This document shows, in pieces, positions 6,531 through 10,073 of a stretch of 10,073 bases of DNA (position 1 is its first letter; the number at the start of each line of letters is the position of its first letter). Source of the stretch: JBEVEP01 sp040512755 (GTDB lineage: Bacteria; Pseudomonadota; Alphaproteobacteria; Rhizobiales; Rhizobiaceae). A program made the position numbers and the translations under genes. The stretch covers positions 1-10,073 of the forward strand of contig JBEVEP010000157.1 in the NCBI GenBank assembly GCA_040512755.1. The letters run 5' to 3'. A model generated the notes under the pieces. It saw only the letters and a list, made by a program, of their open reading frames with translations, was not told where the DNA came from and did no database searches.

Positions 6531-6569
6531 AAAGGCGCTTGCGGGCGCGCGTTACGATGAGGGGTTAAG

Positions 6570-7331
6570 GTGGCTGCCGAAGATTTTATTGAGCCGATCC
6601 ACCAGTTCCAGATTTCGAAATGGATTCCGATCGAAATCGGCGGACTCGACTTCTCGTTCACCAATGCTTCCGCCTTCATGGTGGCGACTGTCGCCGCTGC
6701 CGGGGCCTTTCTTTTCTTTACGACGGCAAACCGTGGCCTGGTTCCAGGACGGCTGCAGTCTGTCTCCGAAATGGCGTATGAGTTCGTTGCGTCGATGTTG
6801 AGGGACGCGGCGGGTTCTCACGGGATGAAGTTCTTCCCGTTCGTCTTCTCTCTGTTCATGTTTGTCCTGGTGGCCAATTTGCTCGGCCTGTTTCCCTATT
6901 TCTTCACGGTTACCAGCCACATCATCGTCACCCTCGCGCTGGCGCTCCTGGTGATCGGCACGGTCATAGTCTACGGCTTCTACAAAAACGGCATCAGTTT
7001 CCTCAAACTGTTCGTACCGGAAGGCGTGCCGGGGGTGCTGTTGCCTCTGGTTGTCCTCATCGAGGTCATCTCATTCCTGTCGCGGCCGATCAGCCTGTCC
7101 GTTCGTCTTTTCGCCAACATGCTGGCGGGGCATATCACGCTGAAAGTGTTTGCAGGGTTCGTGGCATGGCTGCTGGCGCTCGGTGCCACCGGTGTCGTGG
7201 GTTCGATCCTGCCGCTGGCCATGACCGTGGCGATCACCGGCCTCGAATTTCTGGTGGCCTTTCTGCAGGCCTACGTCTTTGCGGTGCTGACTTGCATGTA
7301 CCTCAACGACGCGATCCATCCGAGCCACTAG
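6570..7331 (+). CDS. atpB: F0 ATP synthase subunit a
   Basis: Subunit a forms the two proton half-channels next to the c-ring in the inner membrane. The protein has 253 residues, usual for alphaproteobacteria, and several membrane helices, the clearest at about 35-52, 89-111, 115-137, 152-172 and 190-240. The essential arginine is R179 in SLSVRLFANMLAGH, matching R210 of E. coli; Q233 in GLEFLVAFLQAYVF lies in the last helix, where the family has its conserved Gln. Start is GTG at 6570, after a GAGGGG ribosome site. It follows atpI by 39 bp and precedes atpE by 71 bp. Confidence 0.96.
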   Translation: MAAEDFIEPIHQFQISKWIPIEIGGLDFSFTNASAFMVATVAAAGAFLFFTTANRGLVPGRLQSVSEMAYEFVASMLRDAAGSHGMKFFPFVFSLFMFVLVANLLGLFPYFFTVTSHIIVTLALALLVIGTVIVYGFYKNGISFLKLFVPEGVPGVLLPLVVLIEVISFLSRPISLSVRLFANMLAGHITLKVFAGFVAWLLALGATGVVGSILPLAMTVAITGLEFLVAFLQAYVFAVLTCMYLNDAIHPSH

Positions 7332-7402
7332 GAAAACTTCACCGGCGGCGGCGCTGCCATCCGAAACACTACGATTTATTGAGATCCACAAGGAGTTGGA
7401 CA

Positions 7403-7627
7403 ATGGAAGCAGAAGCAGCAAAGGCAATCGGTGCGGGCATCGCCTGCCTCGGCATGGGTGGTGCAGGCATCGGCCTTGGCCACATCTTCGGCAATTACCT
7501 GGCGGGCGCTCTGCGCAATCCGTCGGCCGCTGACGGGCAGTTTGGCCGCCTGATCTTCGGCTTCGCCGTTACCGAGGCTCTGGGCATCTTCTCGCTGCTC
7601 GTCGCACTGCTTCTGCTCTTCACGTAA
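7403..7627 (+). CDS. atpE: F0 ATP synthase subunit c (proton-carrying ring)
   Basis: Hairpin protein of 74 residues that oligomerises into the rotating c-ring. Helix 1 (about 8-34) carries the glycine-rich packing face, the polar loop is RNPSA (38-42; RNP in place of the E. coli RQP, which is common in this class), and helix 2 (about 47-73) carries the proton-binding E58 in FAVTEALGIF. No sodium-site pattern is evident, so proton coupling is expected. Start is ATG 7403, with AAGGAG seven bases before it. The longer frame opening at 7166 overlaps atpB and is not the gene. Confidence 0.97.
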   Translation: MEAEAAKAIGAGIACLGMGGAGIGLGHIFGNYLAGALRNPSAADGQFGRLIFGFAVTEALGIFSLLVALLLLFT

Positions 7628-7694
7628 GAGCCGACCAGCCAGCGAATTCGTCGGCCGCAATGTGCGGCCGACCTGAGTTGACAGGGGAAGCGTG

Positions 7695-8264
7695 ATGTTT
7701 GTGACACCCGGATACGCGCAGGAGCAAGCTCCGGCGTTGGATGAAGCGCATACCGTGGAAGGCGCCGAGCATGGCGGCGGATCGTTTCCGCCTTTCGATG
7801 CCTCGACCTTTCCGTCGCAGCTACTATGGCTGGCCATCACCTTCGGGCTGTTTTACCTCTTCCTGAAAAAGGTTGTTCTGCCGCGTGTCGGCGGCATTCT
7901 GGAAGTCCGCAGCGACCGCATTCAACAGGATCTCGACAAGGCTGCTGGCCTGAAGGAAGAGGCCGACGCGGCAGTCGCGGCGTACGAGCAGGAACTCGCG
8001 GATGCCCGGGCAAAGGCAAATGTAATCGGCCAGGAAGCTCGCGACGGCGCCAAGGCGGAAGCCGAGACGCAGCGGAAAAAGGTCGAGGCAAGCCTCGATA
8101 AGCGCCTCACTGATGCCGAAGCCCACATCGCCTCGATCAAGACGGCAGCGATGAAGGAAGTCGGCACCATTGCCGAGGATACCGCCGGCGCGATCGTGCA
8201 GGAACTGGTCGGCGGAAAGTTGGACAAGGCCGCCATTGCGGCTGCGGTCAAGGCCGCCAGGTAA
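7695..8264 (+). CDS. atpF2: F0 ATP synthase subunit b' (second stator-stalk subunit)
   Basis: The b' subunit pairs with b to form the peripheral stalk that holds F1 against rotation, as is usual in alphaproteobacteria and cyanobacteria. The protein has 189 residues: an acidic, disordered N-terminus (1-38), one membrane helix (about 40-57, LLWLAITFGLFYLFL), VVLPRVGGILEVRSDRI just after it, then a long Ala/Glu/Lys-rich coiled coil to the end. I prefer ATG 7695 to GTG 7692 because AGGGGA is then better placed. It lies 67 bp after atpE and 13 bp before atpF. Confidence 0.94.
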   Translation: MFVTPGYAQEQAPALDEAHTVEGAEHGGGSFPPFDASTFPSQLLWLAITFGLFYLFLKKVVLPRVGGILEVRSDRIQQDLDKAAGLKEEADAAVAAYEQELADARAKANVIGQEARDGAKAEAETQRKKVEASLDKRLTDAEAHIASIKTAAMKEVGTIAEDTAGAIVQELVGGKLDKAAIAAAVKAAR

Positions 8265-8277
8265 CGGGAGCGCGCAA

Positions 8278-8757
8278 ATGGACGCAACATTCTGGGCATT
8301 TGTCGCGCTCGTCATCTTTCTCGGCATCCTCTTCTACATGAAGGTGCCGGGGATGATTGGAAAGTCGCTCGACGAGCGGGCGGATCGCATCGGCAAAGAG
8401 CTCGACGAAGCGCGTCGGCTTCGTGAACAGGCTCAGCAGCTTCTGGCTGACTACCAGCAGAAGCGCACAGAGGCCGAAAAGGAGGCCGGCGACATCGTTG
8501 CTGCCGCAAAGCGTGAGGCTGACCAGCTGGTTACAGAGGCGCACAAGAGGACCGAGGAATATGTCGCTCGGCGAACTGCACTTGCCGAGTTGAAGATCGG
8601 GCAGGCGGAACGTGAGGCGGTCAATGAAGTTCGCGCCAGCGCCGTCGATATTGCTGTGGAAGCGGCGCGTACGCTTCTTGCCGGCAAGATTGATGCGAAA
8701 ACCGGGGCCGATCTCTTCAAATCTTCGCTCCAGGAAGTGAAGTCCAAGCTGAACTGA
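8278..8757 (+). CDS. atpF: F0 ATP synthase subunit b (stator stalk)
   Basis: Subunit b, 159 residues: one N-terminal membrane helix (about 4-21, TFWAFVALVIFLGILFYM), then KVPGMIGKSLDERADRI and a long charged coiled coil (about 30-135) that reaches along F1 to subunit delta. The pattern MDATFWAFVALVIF is typical of alphaproteobacterial b rather than b'. Start is ATG 8278 after GGGAG. It is the last gene of the operon, followed 29 bp on by a Rho-independent terminator. The F1 genes (atpHAGDC) are not here; in this class they form a separate operon. Confidence 0.95.
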   Translation: MDATFWAFVALVIFLGILFYMKVPGMIGKSLDERADRIGKELDEARRLREQAQQLLADYQQKRTEAEKEAGDIVAAAKREADQLVTEAHKRTEEYVARRTALAELKIGQAEREAVNEVRASAVDIAVEAARTLLAGKIDAKTGADLFKSSLQEVKSKLN

Positions 8758-8786
8758 GCTTATTCTGGCCAGTTCTTTTTTTGGTT

Positions 8787-8820
8787 ATCCCGAAAGGTCG
8801 GCGGACTTTTGGGATTTTTT
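8787..8820 (+). terminator. Rho-independent terminator of the F0 ATP synthase operon
   Basis: Arms ATCCCGAAAGGTC (8787-8799) and GACTTTTGGGAT (8804-8815) pair with one G-T wobble and one bulged G over a GGCG loop, followed at once by a run of six T (8815-8820). It starts 29 bases after the atpF stop. A small second stem, GTGCC/GGCAC, comes directly afterwards (8821-8834). Confidence 0.85.
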
Positions 8821-8972
8821 GTGCCGGGTGGCACGGCATGGGCCAGCGCAAGTTGAGGGCCTATTCTCTGTCGCGCACCGGTCATCGAAATCAAGCGCAC
8901 TCTTCGCATTCGAAAAGTGAGTGTGCGGCCTTGCTTCGCCGCCCGATCGACTGCGCCGACCTACACATCGGC

Positions 8973-8996
8973 CCGAAAATCGGGACCGACTTTCGG
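8973..8996. repeat. Intergenic hairpin, 11-base arms, downstream of rnhB
   Basis: CCGAAAATCGG (8973-8983) and CCGACTTTCGG (8986-8996) pair at 10 of 11 positions over a two-base centre. The surrounding bases (about 8970-9015) resemble a short sequence I recall as frequent between genes in rhizobial genomes; that likeness is from memory and unproven. It may aid termination of the rnhB transcript or be a dispersed repeat. Confidence 0.45.
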
Positions 8997-9077
8997 AAAG
9001 TACGGTGCGCAAAAGCCTAAATCTAAATTTAGACTGAAGCGTCGGTGCAAGCTCGCTTTCAGCCGGCTTGTGGTCCG

Positions 9078-9728
9078 TCACTCTTTGAACGGAGCGAAGG
9101 AAACGCGATGTAGTCTGGCGATCGGACCGTGCACGCCAATGGCCGAACGGTGGCGCGGCGTTGCATAGCCCATATGGGCTTCGAACCCATACTGGATATG
9201 GATCTGCCCACATCCCGACATCATGCGGTCCCGCATAACCTTGGCCACGATCGACGCGGCTGCAATAGACTGCGAGCGCTGGTCGCCTCTTATGAGCGCG
9301 CGGGCGGAACACGGCAGGCCGGGAGGAATGTCGCGACCGTCGGCCAACGCCAGGCGCGGTTGAACTCCCAAGCCAAGAAGAGCCCTGCGCATTGCCTCGA
9401 GGCTGGCTCGAAGGATATTGATTGCGTCAATGCCTTCGGCGGCGACCGACGAAAGTGAGACGCCCAAGGCTGTGCCAAGGATACGCTCGAAAAGGGTTTC
9501 ACGCTGTTCCGGGGTCAGCCGCTTCGAATCATCGAGTCCATCAGGAATTTTGCCGGGATCGAGGATGACCGCCGCTGCCACCACAGGGCCGGCCAGCGGT
9601 CCGCGCCCGGCTTCATCCAAGCCCGCCACCGGCCACAGTCCGTCGGCCATCGCCTTCGCCTCGACGGAAAAATCGGGCTTCTCGATGATCTCGAAAAGAA
9701 GCGGAGAATCAGAACGCGGGCGAGCCAT
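9078..9728 (-). CDS. rnhB: Ribonuclease HII
   Basis: Endonuclease that cuts the RNA strand of RNA-DNA hybrids and removes single ribonucleotides from DNA. The protein has 216 residues, near the usual length. Active-site residues are all visible: D38 and E39 in GLDEAGRGPLAGPVV, D130 in LADGRD, and D167 in AKVMRDRMM. Other signatures are DDSKRLTPEQRE (66-77), SQSIAAASIVAKV (152-164), YGFEAHMGYAT (180-190) and the C-terminal HRVSFAPF. The start at ATG 9728 gives the MARPRSDSPLLFE opening common in rhizobial RnhB, though the ribosome site is weak. It reads toward the ATP synthase operon and follows, on its own strand, the radical SAM gene by 169 bp. Confidence 0.95.
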   Translation of the reverse strand: MARPRSDSPLLFEIIEKPDFSVEAKAMADGLWPVAGLDEAGRGPLAGPVVAAAVILDPGKIPDGLDDSKRLTPEQRETLFERILGTALGVSLSSVAAEGIDAINILRASLEAMRRALLGLGVQPRLALADGRDIPPGLPCSARALIRGDQRSQSIAAASIVAKVMRDRMMSGCGQIHIQYGFEAHMGYATPRHRSAIGVHGPIARLHRVSFAPFKE

Positions 9729-9767
9729 TGTGCGGCGATGCTCGCATCCGCTCCGATTCTCCGCAAG

Positions 9768-9805
9768 GCCTTCCCGGGCCGATTGGGGATGCGATCCGGG
9801 AAGGC
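9768..9805. repeat. Perfect 10-base inverted repeat between the radical SAM gene and rnhB
   Basis: GCCTTCCCGG (9768-9777) and CCGGGAAGGC (9796-9805) are perfectly complementary, with an 18-base loop. It lies in the 169-bp gap, about 40 bases before the rnhB start in the reading direction. No T-run follows on the minus strand, so a Rho-independent terminator is unlikely; it may be an attenuating or stabilising RNA hairpin. Confidence 0.45.
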
Positions 9806-9897
9806 TCCGTCGGCGGTCAGGGGAGGGCCGGACGGGAAATCACGATCTCGATCTCATTCGCCTGGTGCGCGGCTGTTGGGCATACCTCAAGCGCCGT

Positions 9898-10073
9898 CTA
9901 GAACAGCTTCAGTTGTTCCCCCTTTCTTGCCGGAGCGCGAAAGAGGTCGTTGCGAAGTCTCGTTTTTTCGGCATTGAGACCAAGCCTGCGAGCGGCGATC
10001 TCGAAGCGCCGGCCGATCTGCCAGGCATAAGGACCGGAACCCCGCATACGTTTGCCCCATTCCGAGTCGTAGT
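9898..10073 (-). CDS. C-terminal end of a PA0069-type radical SAM protein (cut by window edge)
   Basis: Only the last 57 residues are present, ending in a TAG stop at 9898. The tail KRMRGSGPYAW...IGRRFEIAARRLGL...DLFR...GEQLKLF matches my memory of the C-terminus of the PA0069 family of radical SAM proteins, which are often found next to rnhB in rhizobia. The catalytic CxxxCxxC cluster would lie well outside the window, so the assignment rests on the tail and the neighbour alone. The function of that family is not established. Confidence 0.65.
   Translation of the reverse strand, partial: YDSEWGKRMRGSGPYAWQIGRRFEIAARRLGLNAEKTRLRNDLFRAPARKGEQLKLF

Larger units (their letters stand above)
8758..9077. 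other. Convergent intergenic region between atpF and rnhB
   Basis: The 320-bp gap where the two strands' transcripts meet. It holds the atp terminator (8787-8820), a strong hairpin (8973-8996) and a 12-base palindrome TCTAAATTTAGA (9022-9033). A 79-codon frame (8781-9020) covers the terminator and lacks a ribosome site, so it is not accepted as a gene. No RNA gene could be recognised, although the right half is unusually rich in dyad symmetry. Confidence 0.5.

Noticed and set aside
7166..7402. Upstream extension of the atpE reading frame to 153 codons
   Set aside because: The extension overlaps atpB in another frame; the ATG at 7403 has a ribosome site and gives a normal 74-residue subunit c.
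8781..9020. 79-codon plus-strand frame after atpF
   Set aside because: It covers the Rho-independent terminator and the intergenic hairpin, has no ribosome site and no recognisable protein motif.
9738..9977. 79-codon plus-strand frame opposite the gap between rnhB and the radical SAM gene
   Set aside because: No ribosome site or family motif, it runs through the inverted repeat, and it overlaps the radical SAM tail on the other strand.

Overview
The window looks like chromosomal DNA from an alphaproteobacterium of the Hyphomicrobiales (Rhizobiales), probably Rhizobiaceae or Phyllobacteriaceae. The grounds are a stand-alone F0 operon in the order atpI-atpB-atpE-atpF2(b')-atpF with no F1 genes next to it, the GC-rich codon use, FixJ-type two-component proteins, an rnhB/radical-SAM gene pair, and a CtrA-type box beside a GANTC site. 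The genus cannot be fixed from the sequence alone.

Left part (1-4424), accessory or regulatory. An exported sulfatase, cut by the left edge, is read leftward (1-779, minus). Upstream of it on the same strand are a single-domain response regulator (1101-1484) and a FixJ/LuxR-type response regulator (1766-2395). Diverging from these is a membrane histidine kinase with a MASE1-like sensor (2697-4424, plus). An identical 17-bp sequence lies upstream of both the sulfatase and the single-domain receiver, in the same orientation. This suggests that the two genes share a regulator, plausibly the LuxR-type protein of the kinase pair. It is the strongest candidate for an undescribed system here: a MASE1 kinase, a FixJ regulator and a feedback receiver controlling a sulfatase.

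Middle (4425-5877). A SleB-family cell-wall hydrolase stands alone. Upstream of it are a perfect TTAA-N7-TTAAC motif and an adjacent GAGTC (CcrM-type) site, which points to cell-cycle control.

Right part (5878-10073), housekeeping. A good sigma-70-type promoter (TTGACG-N17-TATGTT) precedes the five F0 ATP synthase genes. The operon ends in a clear Rho-independent terminator (8787-8820). Facing it on the minus strand are rnhB (RNase HII) and, further upstream, the C-terminal end of a PA0069-type radical SAM protein cut by the right edge. The convergent gap between atpF and rnhB carries a second strong hairpin that resembles short intergenic elements of rhizobial genomes.

No tRNA, rRNA, insertion sequence or CRISPR array was seen.
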